From the NCBI RefSeq assembly GCF_027286325.1, contig NZ_CP114589.1, positions 1 through 64,000 on the forward strand: 64,000 nucleotides of DNA. The letters are read 5' to 3'. The notes beneath the pieces were generated by a model that did not search any database, was not told the DNA's origin, and saw nothing but the letters and a program-made list of their open reading frames with translations. Positions 15,644-27,200 of the stretch are shown here, piece after piece (within the stretch, counting starts at the first letter, position 1; every line of letters starts with the position of its first letter). This DNA comes from Salinivibrio kushneri (GTDB lineage: Bacteria > Pseudomonadota > Gammaproteobacteria > Enterobacterales > Vibrionaceae). Both the position numbers and the translations under genes were made by a program.

Positions 15644-16441
15644 TTAGCAATCAACGCTGTATGCGGCCTGACGCCGTGGGACGATGACCGGGGCATCATC
15701 GAAAGGGGCATTAAGAATATCTACCTGGGTATTGTAGAGCTTATTAATCATCGGCTCGGTGATCACGTCCGTCACCGGCCCTGCCGCCACAATACCTTGC
15801 TCACCGATGGCGATCAGTTCATCACAGTAACGCGCCGCCGCTGCGAGATCGTGAATCACCAACACCACGGTTTTACCCATCGCTACCATTTGGTGAATAC
15901 TTTCCATCACTTCTATTTGATGGCCAATATCTAAAGCACTGGTTGGCTCATCAAGCAGAATAACCTCTGTGTCTTGTGCCAAAATCATTGCTAGCCAAGC
16001 GCGCTGACGTTGCCCCCCCGACAAACTGGTCATAGGCTGCGTAAGCAAGCCATTCAGTTTCATTTTATCGATAGCGTGGCTGACTTGAACCGCGTCTTCA
16101 TCACTCCATTGATTAAACCACCCCTGATGAGGGTGTCGCCCATACTGCACCAGCTGTTCAACCGTGATCCCAGCCGGGCTGATCGGTTGCTGAGGCAGAA
16201 AGGCGAGTGTTTTAGCCAATGCTTTCATCGAATAATCCGACAAGGCTTGTCCGTTCAGGGTAATCACGCCTTGCTGAGGCACGAGGTGCTTAGCCATCAT
16301 TTTGAGCAGGGTAGATTTGCCACCGCCATTTGGGCCAACAATTCCCACCAGCTTGCCTTTACTCAAACTGAATGAAACACCCTTAAGAATGGCTTTTTGC
16401 TGATAAGAGAAGCCCACATCTGTCATCGATAACGCTGTCAT
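15644..16441 (-). CDS. Ferric siderophore ABC transporter ATPase (FepC/VctC-like)
   Basis: This cytoplasmic ATPase would power import of the ferric catecholate. Walker A is GPNGGGKST, the signature is LSGGQRQR and Walker B is VILLDEPTSALD, followed by VIHDLAAAARYCDEL with the switch His. Its 265 residues match FepC and FecE. The ATG overlaps the last base of the upstream permease stop (TAATG), so translation is coupled. The order on the minus strand is permease, permease, ATPase; the binding protein is divergent. It is the last gene of the unit, ending before the hairpin at 15588-15612. Confidence 0.93.
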   Translation of the reverse strand: MTALSMTDVGFSYQQKAILKGVSFSLSKGKLVGIVGPNGGGKSTLLKMMAKHLVPQQGVITLNGQALSDYSMKALAKTLAFLPQQPISPAGITVEQLVQYGRHPHQGWFNQWSDEDAVQVSHAIDKMKLNGLLTQPMTSLSGGQRQRAWLAMILAQDTEVILLDEPTSALDIGHQIEVMESIHQMVAMGKTVVLVIHDLAAAARYCDELIAIGEQGIVAAGPVTDVITEPMINKLYNTQVDILNAPFDDAPVIVPRRQAAYSVDC

Positions 16442-17541
16442 TAATCTGCCTGCCCTTTATCTCGCAGTAAAAACACAAATAGCATGATGCCACCTAGAAT
16501 ACGGGTCATGATCCCTGTCGCGACTTCATGGGGATCGGCTAAGACCCTGACCAATGTATCGCTCACTAAAAGCAGTAGCGCACCCAGTAGCGCCGCCGTC
16601 CAGAGTGGCACCACACGTCCCTTAAGTAGATAGGTCGCAATAATGGGGGCTGCCATGGCGATAAACACCACAGGACCACCAATAGCGGTTCCCAATGCTG
16701 CGATCATAATCGCTAACAGTAGAATCGCTATTTGCACTCGGCTGATATTTACTCCCAGACTCTGTGCAGTGGGAAGCCCCAGCCTTAGCACATCCAACTG
16801 ACGAGAAAAGAAAATCACGGCTGGGGTCAGCAACAGTAGTAAGCACGCCACGGGTATGCTGACACTGTACCCCTGACCCACAAAGTTTCCCATGGTCCAG
16901 AAATACACACTGCTGACATGAACAATGGACTCTGTCGACATCAAAAACTCACCCACAGCCCGCATGAGCTCAGAGACACCGATACCAATCACCACAAACA
17001 GGTACCCCTGCTCGCCAGGATTGCGACACAATGCGTACAACATGAACGCCGCAAAAACCGCCCCCAAGGGAGCAGCCCACCATGGCCAAGCCCCTAATGT
17101 GATGTACAGAGTAAAAAACGTGATGGCTAACGTCGCCCCTTCATTGACGCCGACCATATCAGGGGTTGCTAGGCGGTTGCGCACTAAGGTTTGGATCATA
17201 CACCCCGACAAGCCCATCGCCGCGCCGGCAACTAACACCGCAACCACACGTGGCAGGCGAATGTTAAACACCATAATGTCGACCAGTCGGCTTGATTCAC
17301 CAAACAGCGATTTAAATGCCAACCAGGGCGTTAGCTTGGCCGAGCCGATACTCACCGCCAGCAAACTCATCGCGACGATGATTAGCATCAATAGTATGCT
17401 CCAGCATAATGCGCGGCGCTCGACAAGCAGCGTGAAATCCCCGAACTGCCATAGCCATTTGCCATTTGGTATGTGGCGGCGAGGTTCAGTGTTCGATGCG
17501 GAAGTCGCTATTTTCTGAGCACTGGTAACCATTTTTTCCAT
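16441..17541 (-). CDS. Ferric siderophore ABC transporter permease (FepG/VctG-like)
   Basis: A FecCD-family inner-membrane permease of 366 residues with about nine hydrophobic segments. The motif RLPRVVAVLVAGAAMGLSGCMIQTLVRNRLATPDMVGVNEGA is present, and GGPVVFIAMAAPIIA contains the ATPase-contact loop. Its N-terminus is longer than usual, with about 40 hydrophilic residues before the first membrane segment. The stop overlaps the ATPase start. The other permease gene lies 11 bases upstream on the same strand, which fits a heterodimeric channel for the ferric siderophore. The ATG at 17541 has an AGGAGCAAATC-type site upstream. Confidence 0.93.
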   Translation of the reverse strand: MEKMVTSAQKIATSASNTEPRRHIPNGKWLWQFGDFTLLVERRALCWSILLMLIIVAMSLLAVSIGSAKLTPWLAFKSLFGESSRLVDIMVFNIRLPRVVAVLVAGAAMGLSGCMIQTLVRNRLATPDMVGVNEGATLAITFFTLYITLGAWPWWAAPLGAVFAAFMLYALCRNPGEQGYLFVVIGIGVSELMRAVGEFLMSTESIVHVSSVYFWTMGNFVGQGYSVSIPVACLLLLLTPAVIFFSRQLDVLRLGLPTAQSLGVNISRVQIAILLLAIMIAALGTAIGGPVVFIAMAAPIIATYLLKGRVVPLWTAALLGALLLLVSDTLVRVLADPHEVATGIMTRILGGIMLFVFLLRDKGQAD

Positions 17542-17552
17542 GTGATTTGCTC

Positions 17553-18581
17553 CTACTTAACGGCCAGCAATGAGCGAAACCCACCACGCCGCACCACACC
17601 AATTAGCACCGGCGCGCCTATCATTGCCAACAACACGCCACTCGGCATTTCGTAAGGCTGAATCATCCAGCGTGCCAGGATATCGGCAATCAAGATAAAA
17701 CAAATACCAAATAGCGCAGAGAAGATAACTTGAAGAGACAAGCGCACAGGTTCGACCATGCGGGCACAATAAGCGGCCAGGAAGCCCACAAAACTGATCG
17801 GCCCAGCCACAGAAATGGCACAAGCGGTAAATAAAGTAGACGCCACTAATACCCCCACTCGCACCCAATAGGTATTAATGCCAAGCGACTGTGCCTGCTG
17901 CTCGCCAAGCTGCATCATGGTGAGCTGCCGCGCCAGTAGGAAGGTTAAAGCGATTGCAGCCAGCATAAAGGGAGAAATCAGCATCATCGACGTCATGTCC
18001 GCCGCCGCCAGCGAACCGAGGTTCCAAAACCGAAACTGATCTAACACCACTTGGTTTGACAGTAAAAGGTAATTGGATAACCCACCAAAGGTGGCATTCA
18101 TCGCGACCCCAACCAAAATCAGCTTGAGTGGGCTAGACTTCCCCACCACTTGACTGACCAACAAGACCACAACATTGCCGCCTAACGCGCCTAATCCAGA
18201 CCAGACGAGATACCCCAACGCAGATTCGACGCCAAAGTATGTCAAGCCGGTGACTAATCCCAGTACTGCACCCGCGTTGACCCCCAGTAAACCTGGCTCT
18301 GCCAGTGGATTACGGGTTGCGCTTTGGAGTAAGGACGCCGCCAACGACAGGCTGATGCCCACCAACAACGCGCACAGTGTGCGTGGCAAGCGTAAGGTGT
18401 CCATCACCATTGTCATGTGTTCTGACGGATGCGTTGAAGAGAACGGGGTGATGGCAGAAAAATAGTATGCAAAAGCGTCTGCGGCACCATACTCCCCTGC
18501 CCCAACCGACATTGATATCATTGAAAAAAGACAAACACTGAGAACACCGCCCCCTAACCAGGCGAGGTGAATTTTCGACAC
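17553..18581 (-). CDS. Ferric siderophore ABC transporter permease (FepD/VctD-like)
   Basis: A FecCD-family permease of about 342 residues. TLRLPRTLCALLVGISLSLAASLLQSATRNPLAEPGLLGVNAGA is the family core, and AGPISFVGFLAAYCARM is the coupling region. The GTG at 18581 is chosen because GGAG lies 8 bases upstream. An in-frame ATG at 18617 adds 12 residues and has weaker support. The gene is divergent from the periplasmic binding protein gene across about 150 bp that hold a Fur-box-like site, so both units are probably repressed by iron. It is the first gene of the permease-permease-ATPase unit. Confidence 0.92.
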   Translation of the reverse strand: MSKIHLAWLGGGVLSVCLFSMISMSVGAGEYGAADAFAYYFSAITPFSSTHPSEHMTMVMDTLRLPRTLCALLVGISLSLAASLLQSATRNPLAEPGLLGVNAGAVLGLVTGLTYFGVESALGYLVWSGLGALGGNVVVLLVSQVVGKSSPLKLILVGVAMNATFGGLSNYLLLSNQVVLDQFRFWNLGSLAAADMTSMMLISPFMLAAIALTFLLARQLTMMQLGEQQAQSLGINTYWVRVGVLVASTLFTACAISVAGPISFVGFLAAYCARMVEPVRLSLQVIFSALFGICFILIADILARWMIQPYEMPSGVLLAMIGAPVLIGVVRRGGFRSLLAVK

Positions 18582-18652
18582 GCTTACAACTCCATGTATC
18601 ACAACGATGCCGGGCATGATATCAATCCCCGTTTTCCGATAACAGAATTAAA

Positions 18653-18667
18653 TAAAAATAGTTATCA
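18653..18667. promoter_or_regulatory. Fur-box-like site between the importer units
   Basis: TAAAAAT-A-GTTATCA matches the 7-1-7 Fur consensus at 11 of 14 positions and sits between the divergent permease and binding-protein genes. A wider inverted repeat, GATAAC/GTTATC (18638-18643 and 18661-18666), surrounds it. Confidence 0.55.
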
Positions 18668-18730
18668 GTCGCCTTATTAGGTAAGATTTGCCAATACTTT
18701 TTCGATGAGCCAATAATAAGGAGCATTATT

Positions 18731-19663
18731 TTGCTGAGAAGCCTTTTTACGGTCCTCGCGCTGTTCTGCATGATCAACCAAGCCAGCGCCGCCGATACTC
18801 GCACAGTCGAAGATGCTAATGGGGAGCGCGTTGTCGTTCCTACACAGCCTAAACGCATCATTACACTCAGTGAAATCGACTTAGATACCACCCTCGCATT
18901 GGGCCTTACCCCAGTAGGGACCGTTAATGGCCGCGGCCAATCGTCTCTACCTCGATATTTAAAGCCTGTCATTGATGGCAATATACAGGTCGTCGGTGGG
19001 CTCTCTCGGCCAAATTTGGAAAGCATTTTAGAGCTCGAGCCCGATTTAATCTTAACCGCACCCAATCGCCCAGAGGTCATTGCGCTGCTAAGTGAAATTG
19101 CACCAACGGTGGTCACATTTGATTACGGTGAAAACTGGAAAACAGTATTTAAACGCACTGCCAATGTCCTAAATCGTCAAAAAGAGGCCGATGCCTTTAT
19201 GACGCGCTACCAAGCGCATGTAGCCAAAACAAAGCAGGCGATTGGCGACAAACTGGGGCAAACCATCAGTGTCGTACGCTGGAACCCGAAAGGCCCGGCG
19301 TATATGTTCCGGGATTCTTTCGCTAGTCAGGTGATCACGGATGTTGGCATGAAGCGCCCAAGCACACAGCAGGATCCTGGCCATACCCATTCTATGTCAC
19401 TGAGCTTAGAGGCGCTTGATGTGCTAGATGGCGATTGGATGGTGATCGGCACACTCAGCGCGTCTGGTGACGCAGTGGATGCGATGAAACAAGCAGAAGG
19501 CACGCCAGCATTCCGCCAACTTAGCGCCATTGAAGCAGGTCGCTTTGCACCGGTAGATGGATCATTATGGACCTCCGTCGGTGGCCCGCTCGCGGCACTG
19601 AAAGTCATGGATGATATCGCTGAATTGGTCAATAAGCCCAACGCTGAACCGCTGAGCGAATAA
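18731..19663 (+). CDS. Periplasmic ferric siderophore-binding protein (FepB/VctP-like)
   Basis: A 310-residue class III binding protein (FepB/FatB/CeuE fold) that would carry the ferric catecholate across the periplasm. The signal peptide is LRSLFTVLALFCMINQASAA with a likely AxA cleavage site. The mature part starts RTVEDANGERVVVPTQPKRII, the usual TroA/FecB opening. No lipobox cysteine is present, so it should be soluble. The start is a rare TTG, supported by AAGGAG 7 bases upstream. It is divergent from the permease genes, with a Fur-like site between, and ends at a strong terminator before amoH. Confidence 0.92.
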   Translation: MLRSLFTVLALFCMINQASAADTRTVEDANGERVVVPTQPKRIITLSEIDLDTTLALGLTPVGTVNGRGQSSLPRYLKPVIDGNIQVVGGLSRPNLESILELEPDLILTAPNRPEVIALLSEIAPTVVTFDYGENWKTVFKRTANVLNRQKEADAFMTRYQAHVAKTKQAIGDKLGQTISVVRWNPKGPAYMFRDSFASQVITDVGMKRPSTQQDPGHTHSMSLSLEALDVLDGDWMVIGTLSASGDAVDAMKQAEGTPAFRQLSAIEAGRFAPVDGSLWTSVGGPLAALKVMDDIAELVNKPNAEPLSE

Positions 19664-19680
19664 ACGTCGCGTTACCGTAT

Positions 19681-19708
19681 AAAAAAACCGCCGAAAGGCG
19701 GTTTTTTC
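19681..19708. terminator. Bidirectional terminator between binding protein gene and amoH
   Basis: ACCGCC-GAAA-GGCGGT with a preceding run of A's and following run of T's lies between two convergent genes. It is a textbook bidirectional terminator closing both transcripts. Confidence 0.88.
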
Positions 19709-19721
19709 GTCTCGAGCCGAA

Positions 19722-21248
19722 TTAGCTCACCATGAGTTGTTTGCGGTCAACCTTACCACTGGCCGTTTTCGGCAAGCTTTCCAACCAGATAAAACGGGTT
19801 GGAATCATATAACCGGGTAACTGCGGAGCAAGCGCCTTTCGCAATTGCAGACGTGTCATCTTTGGTGTGCTGGCGTTGCTGCGTTCACCTTGCTCTAAGT
19901 AACCGACGAGAACACGATTCTCCCCCTCGCCTTCTAGTTTCACCACGGCATCCAGCACCGCCTCTAACCCACGGAGACGTGCTTCGATTTCTCCCAGCTC
20001 AATCCGGTAACCGCGCAGTTTAACCTGACCATCCTGACGTCCTATGTAGTGATAACAGTCATCCGCCAACTGCCGAACAATATCGCCGGTACGGTAATAC
20101 CGCCGACCATCACTGCATGTAATAAACTGACTCGCCGTCAGATCATCCCGTTGCCAGTAGCCATCGCTGAGCGCATTGCCACAGATACATAGCTCCCCTT
20201 CATGGCCAAAAGGAACAGGCTGTCCCTCTTCATCCAGCACGAAATGGCCATATCCCGCCAGGCTCGACCCAATGGTGAGCCGGTGCGCGGTTGTCACTTC
20301 TGACATCATTGACCACACGGTAGCTTCTGTCGGGCCGTAGCAGTTCCACAGTATCCTCGAACGCGCCATTAGCTGTTCCGCCAATCCAGCATCTAATGCT
20401 TCCCCTCCTATCAATGCTCTGAGTCCGGCCTTCCCACGCCAACCGATATTGACCATCATTCGCCAAAACGTCGGCGTTGCTTGGAGCGTGTTTATCGACG
20501 GGTGCCGCGTTAATAACGCCGCGACAAGATGAGGATCTTTGTGCTCCTCACTACTTGCTAGACACAAGCGCCCCCCGACCAGCAAGGGGGCAAAAATCTC
20601 CAACATTGAGATATCAAACGCAATGGTAGTGATCAGTAGCCAATGACACTCACTATCGAGGTTAAGTCGCGTCACGGCGGCAGACAAAAACGTCGCCATT
20701 GCCTGATGGCTAATCACCACCCCTTTGGGCTTACCGGTTGAGCCAGAGGTAAACATAATGTAGGCGGTGCTCTGCGGACTCAGTAAAGGCAAGTGCAGCG
20801 GTGTCCGGCTTGTTTCCTTTGCGGTATTCTCGTCAACAAGACGTAAGGTGACAACCGGACAGTCAAACGCGATTGGCGCTGAACCATCGCAGCTTGCCTC
20901 TATCACCGCGTTTAACTTCGCCTCATCAGCGATCTCTTTTAATCGCCCAGACGGAAACAGCGGGTCGAGCGGGACAAAGGCCACACCAGAAAACAAACAC
21001 GCCAATAAGGTCGTTATTAAGGTTGGCGACCGCATTACATGGACTCCAACCCGATCACCCGGTCGCAGTCCTGCCTGGTTTAACCGCTGCTGTACCTGGC
21101 TTACCGCCACCAATAATTGATCATAGCGAATCGATTGCTCGCCAAAATCAATGGCAACACCGTCTGAGGCGGCCGCCTCCGTTAGGGCGGCCTTCAGCAT
21201 CGCAGCTAAACAGGTTGTCTGCTCACTACGTGGGTTACTCGCCAGCAT
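19722..21248 (-). CDS. amoH: Stand-alone glycine-type adenylation enzyme (AmoH)
   Basis: A 508-residue free adenylation domain with motifs YIMFTSGSTGKPKGV (A3), NCYGPTEATV (A5), YRTGD (A7), LRGYRIELGEIE (A8) and the A10 lysine in KTASGKVDRK. The pocket residues read by eye at the ten Stachelhaus positions are D-I-L-Q-L-G-C-V-W-K. This is close to the glycine code D-I-L-Q-L-G-L-I-W-K. No carrier or condensation domain is attached. It probably charges the A-less final module of AmoG in trans, which would explain the glycine in amonabactins. The ATG overlaps the amoG stop by 14 bases, with GGAG 7 bases upstream. It is the last gene of the operon. Confidence 0.85.
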   Translation of the reverse strand: MLASNPRSEQTTCLAAMLKAALTEAAASDGVAIDFGEQSIRYDQLLVAVSQVQQRLNQAGLRPGDRVGVHVMRSPTLITTLLACLFSGVAFVPLDPLFPSGRLKEIADEAKLNAVIEASCDGSAPIAFDCPVVTLRLVDENTAKETSRTPLHLPLLSPQSTAYIMFTSGSTGKPKGVVISHQAMATFLSAAVTRLNLDSECHWLLITTIAFDISMLEIFAPLLVGGRLCLASSEEHKDPHLVAALLTRHPSINTLQATPTFWRMMVNIGWRGKAGLRALIGGEALDAGLAEQLMARSRILWNCYGPTEATVWSMMSEVTTAHRLTIGSSLAGYGHFVLDEEGQPVPFGHEGELCICGNALSDGYWQRDDLTASQFITCSDGRRYYRTGDIVRQLADDCYHYIGRQDGQVKLRGYRIELGEIEARLRGLEAVLDAVVKLEGEGENRVLVGYLEQGERSNASTPKMTRLQLRKALAPQLPGYMIPTRFIWLESLPKTASGKVDRKQLMVS

Positions 21249-24200
21249 CGCTCGCCTCCATCGCCAGTTGCTCACTGATTGGCGGCTGTGCTGATTGAGC
21301 GCGACCCACACTCAGTGCTCGGCAAACGGCATCTGGTGTCGCATGTTGATACAAAAACGCTAACGTTATTGGCTGTGCCACACCCATCGCCGAGACATCG
21401 TGCATATTCAGGGCATAATTGAGTCGTTGCACCAAGCCAACCGCCGCTAGCGAGCTTATCCCTAACGCACATAAAGGCTGATACCAATACGGGCTCTCAG
21501 GGGTCACGGACAGATCAGTGCTTTGCTGCCACACCTCACTGACCAAACGCGCCACTTCCGATGCATACTGACTCTCTGGCGGATAACCGGACGGAATGAT
21601 CGTTTGCGGCGGCTGGTTGCGCACGCCCTGAGGGGCAATATCAACCGGTGCCTCTGGCAACGAGTCTGTGGAGGCGAGTGGCAGCATCTGTTGCGGATCA
21701 GCGGCAATCACCTCCAGCAGCGACGCCCGCCATTGACGCAACACATCACGGGCTCGGGATGGCTCAACCTGCGCGCCATCAAACTCAAAACGCAGCGATA
21801 GCTGACCGCCTATTTCATTGACGACCAAGCTGAGCGGTACTTCTACTTTTTCAAACGCTGAGCCAAACTCCGGATACAGCATTGCACCGGGCGTTTTGAG
21901 ATCGTGAGAACCTTTGGTCTGCGCACGCGGATAGTTTTCATAAACAAACACGCTATCGAATACGCTGCGACGTCCTGCGTGCAAGCCGATCAGCGATTGT
22001 GTCGAATACTGATTCAACGCCATCGCCTCATCTTGCAGCGCGCGCAACTGCTCAGCCAGAGGTAAGTGATTTTTCCACTCGATGATCAGGGGTAAAGTAT
22101 TGATATACAAACCAACACTACTATCGATTCCCGTCACAGGGGCATCACGTCCCGGTACAACATTGCCAACAATCGTCGTGGTTTTCCCACTTGGTAGGCC
22201 GCACTCTTGTGCAACCAGACGGTGCCACGCAAATTGCACCACGGTACTATGGGTTACCCCAACTTCACGAGCAAAATGCTGCAATGCCGCCTGCTCTTGC
22301 TCATTGAGTACTGTTCTGACCACCTCTGGTTGTCGCTGCCTCGGCAAAGAGGCGAAATCAGGACCAAACAACCGGGTTAAATCATCGGCTTTGACTGTCG
22401 ACAAGGCTCGCTCTGCCCAGAATGCCTCGACGTCAGGGCGCACCTTAACTGCGTATTCTGCATGCGCTATATAAGCCTCATCCACCGGCAATAATGATGG
22501 TGACAGACTATTATTGGGATCACTCAGTGCCTCATAGGCTTGGTGCAGCGCTGCAAATAAACGCGGACCGCTCCAACCATCAATGACAGCATGGTGGCAA
22601 CTGAAGATAACCTGAATATCATCATCGGCGAGACGGAAGCAACGAACACGCATTAAAGCTTCGCCATCAAGTGCGATACCACGTTGACGATCTTGCTGGC
22701 AATAGGCCGCAATCTGGGTGGCAGGCGCTTCCTCATCAGCCAGTTCGACCCATTCGAATGGCACATCAATCTGACGCTGAACCACTTGTATCAATTGATT
22801 ATCAACGCCGTAAGGGCCACTGATCACGGTCCGCAGTGCTGGAAACGCCGAGACAACGACTTGCCAAGCCTGCTGATACCGCACTCGATCCACCGATTGC
22901 CGATACCGAATCGGCGTCTGCAAGAGATACGCTTCATCGTCTGGACAACGACGCTGGTGAACAAACATGCTTTGCTGAAGTGACGAGGCTGGCAGCAACG
23001 CTTCAATATCAAAGCGCTCACTCAGTCTGTCCAACTCGCGTTGAGTCAGGTTCACTAACGGAAAATCCGAGGGCGTCGACAAACGTCCATATAACCTTGA
23101 ATGCTGCTCACAATCATGAACCAGTTTGACCAGATTAGCTTTAAAGGCTGCCATAAACTGCTCACTAAGCGTTTGATCTAAAACGCCCACTTGCCGCAGT
23201 GTTAACTGACCATCATCGATACCGCCATGTAAACTGAGCAGCTCTGCGCCAGGATTAAGCGGTGAGGCGGTCTGCCCTGGCACGATAGGGACAGGACGCC
23301 AATGTTCAACCGATTGATCGTGTTTTTGCGTCTGACGGCCGAGATAATTCAAGACAATCGGCGAGAAGGTCAGTTGCTCGCCCTGAGGATGGAAGCAACG
23401 CAAGGCGTTGAACCCGACCCCGTTATCAGGCACCTCACGCAGTGCTTCTTTAACGTGTTTGATGGTTTCTGCCAAGGTTGGTCTCACCGATACACGGCAT
23501 GGGTAGGTACTGGTAAACCACCCCACAGTACGGCTGACATCCAATTGCGCGTCAATCTCTTCCCGACCATGCCCTTCTAACATCACGGTGGCTTGATCTC
23601 CCCAGCCCAGCGCATTGAGCGTGACACTCAACGCCGATAGCAACAAGTCTCGCACCTCGGTACTAAAGGCAGTATTGGCGGGGCCAACCAAGCGCGCGGT
23701 GTCAGCATGATCCAGTTGTAATCGCGCGTGACTAGGAGTCACGTTTCCATCAGCGTCTTTGTTGAGCACCGCGGGTAAGGTGCTACTTGCCCCCTCACTG
23801 ACGTTATCCAGCTGGCGATACCAAAAATCAAACTGTGCCGAGTGACGGTTCGCATAGTCTCGAAGCGCCTCTCCCCATTGGCGATAACTGGAGGTTTTAT
23901 CAGCTAGCGGCAACCCTTGTGATAAACGCCGCAGATCATCAGCGATGATCCGCCAAGACACGGCATCAATGACCCAGTGATGAAAGGCCAAAAACAGCCC
24001 AGTTTGTTGACTCTGCTCGTCTTGGACGGGTAAATGCCGGATCCGCGCCCAAGCCATAATGGGACCGTTAACCAAATCAAACTGCGACTGCAATGTGGTG
24101 AGCGCGTCATAAAGTGCCTCCTCCGTCATGGCGGATGCATCCAGCTCTTTCAGCTCGGGGACAACAACAGAGGCTTGGTAGCGCTGGCGACGAGTCCCGC

Positions 24201-27200
24201 CCTCTTCAACCACCCGTAGCCGCAGCGCATCATGATGTGCCAATAGCTTTGACATCATTTCGTTCAGGCGGGTGTTATCGAGGTTAGGAATAGCCAAAAT
24301 CACCGCTTGGTTCCAATGCGCTGGCCGAGCAAAGGGCTGTGCATCAAACCAGTGCTGGATGGGGTGCAGAGCAAAGTCACCGGATAGCTGTCCCTGCTCT
24401 GCATCGACAGCTTGCTCCGTTTCAGCACGTGCCGTGAGGGTGCGACACAATTTACGGACTGTTTTCGCCTCAAATACGTCTTTGACGGTGCAAGGAAAAC
24501 CTGCATCCCGAAGGCGGGTGTTGAGCTGTATACTCAAAATTGAATCGCCGCCCAGACGGAAGAAATCGTCTTCCACACCGAGCTCCGTATTCAGCACATC
24601 GCGCCATACTGCAAGCACGTCGGTTTCCATGTCCGTTTCTGGCTGCGCATAGTGTTGTGCTGTCCGCTGGCGTGCTGGCAATCGACTGACATCCAGCTTA
24701 CCGTTTACCGTCAACGGCAATTCATCCAGCACAATAAGCTCTGCTGGTACCATATATTCAGGCAGAATTCGGTTGGCTTCAGACAGGATTTTCCCCACAT
24801 CCACAGTCACTTTGTCAACAGTCACTTTGTCAACAGAGTTGTCAGAGAATGACGCACTTTGCATTGTGGCGTAGGCCACCAGCTGACATTGCGCACCTTC
24901 CCCGGAAAGAACAACTCTCACTTGGTTAAGTTGCGGGGCCACTTTGGCAAGCTGGTTTTCGATTTCAGCCAATTCAATCCGATAACCGCGCAGTTTGATC
25001 TGTTGATCCAGACGGCCCAAGTACTCGACGTCGCCGTTGTTAAGCCAGCGCGCCTTATCGCCTGTGCGGTAGCAACGTACGCGCTGTCCCGCGATGGTGA
25101 GGGTTACAAAGGCGCTCGCGGTTAATTCTGGTTGGTTAAGATATCCTCGAGCCAGCCCCAGACCAGCAAGACAAAGCTCTCCCGCTACTCCCACGGGGCA
25201 AAGCTGTCCCCGCTCATCAACGATCAGCGCTTGTGTATTATCTACAGGCTGGCCTATGGTCACCGGCTCACCGGGCTTCAGCTCTTTGACCAAGGCCGTC
25301 ACGGTGAATTCGGTCGGGCCATACATATTGAGAAGGCGCAGTTTGTCCTGCCAACTGGTCGCCAACGTGGCCGGACAAGCCTCACCGCCAAACGCGACGG
25401 TATGAAGTGTACGTAGTGGCCGAGGAACCATGGCGGCAAACAGTGCTGTTGCACTGATCATATGGGTCGCACCACAGAAATCTGCCTGATCAAGCAAGGT
25501 CTCATCCGGCTTGCCAAACACTAAATGCGCCCCCGCAAATAGAGGAAGAATGGCGGTCATGTTTCCCGCATCAAACGCCAAAGACATTGGGTTGAGCATC
25601 ACACTATCGCCATTCAACCCTAACCGCGTGGTATGGTCGGTTAACAGATTCGTAAACGCGCCATGTTCAACTTCGACGCCTTTCGGTAAGCCTGTAGACC
25701 CCGAGGTATAAATCACATAGGCCACGTCATTTTCTTTTACCGTGGGGGTGGGTGGCGTCTGTCCGGTGGCAGAGAGCTGCTTCGTGGTGGATGGTTCTGT
25801 GAGGTTAAGCACTTCGCAGCCGGTTAGCGACGGATGAGATTGCGCAAACAGGGCATCAGGCGCAATCACTAACGATAGTTGCGCATCATCAACAAAGTGC
25901 TGCAAGCGAGCAGTTGGATAGGCTGGGTCGAGCGGCACATAGCTCATCCCCGCTTTCCAAACGGCGAGCACTGATACCGCATACTGGGTCGTACGGCTTG
26001 CCACCACACCTACTTTTGTCTCGGCACCTGGCGCTTGCCTATTTGAGCCTTGTGCCAATAAATAATGCGCTAAACGATTTGCTGCCTGTTCTAGCGCCTG
26101 GTAACTGAGGGTACCATCAGATCCAGTGACCGCCCGTTGAGTCGGGCTCACTGCGGCATGGTGACTCATTTGGTCATGCACCAACCTGTTCGCTTCAACA
26201 CGGGTTGGCAAGCTGGCTAATGCCTTGCCAACTTGGTTTTGATGCGCCTGTTCCACAAGGGGCAAGGCCATTACTTCTGTTTCGGGGGCGGCGAGGATAC
26301 CGTCTAATAACCGCAGAAACATGTCGGCGAAGCGAGCGATCGTTTGGTGTTCGAAAATCCCTTTGCTGTATAGCCATTCCAGCCGAACACCGTCTACCAA
26401 CTCGGTCACTTTCAATGATAAATCCGTTTTGGCGGGCAGTACCGGCGACGGTTCTTCTACCGCACCGCACCCTGGGATCAGGTCGTTAAAGTCCACCTTT
26501 GCCTGGTAAACCAGCATAATTTGGAAAATAGGATTATGTGCCGTGGTTCGGTCAGCCCCGATGGCTTCGCTTAGGGATTCAAAGCGAAACAGCTGATGAT
26601 CAAACGCTGCCAAATCCTGCTCACGGCAATATTGCAAGTAATCGATGAAGGTCGCATGCTCATCAAGTAGCGTTCGCAGTACAATGGTATTAACAAAAAA
26701 CCCAACAACATCTTCTATATCGCCGCGCTCTCGGTAGGCCAAAGGGGTGCCAATGACCACATCCTTTTCCCCACCAAGGCGCGCCATTAGTAGTGAGAAA
26801 ATTGCGTGTAAGCCAATAAAGTATGAGCAACTGTTTTGTTGGCATAGCCGCTGAAATTGCTGCCACTTGGTTAAAGAAATGGTCGAGAATACCAGTGCGC
26901 CATCATTGTTGTGGCTTGCAGGACGCGGTTTATCCAGCGGCAACGCATGCACTTCCGGAATGCCTTTCAATCGCTCAACCCAAAATGGGCGAAACTCTTG
27001 GTGATAATCGCGAAAGGCTGGAGAATTTAGCCAGTGAGCGTAGTCAATGTAGTTAACATCAGTCGGTTTCAGCGGTGCTAACTGGTTATTCTGGTATGCT
27101 AAAAAAGCCTGCTCGAAATCAGCAAACATGTTTTTCACGGACCAACCATCTGAAATGATGTGGTGTTGAGTGAGCATCAGCAAATGCTCTTCCTCATCCA

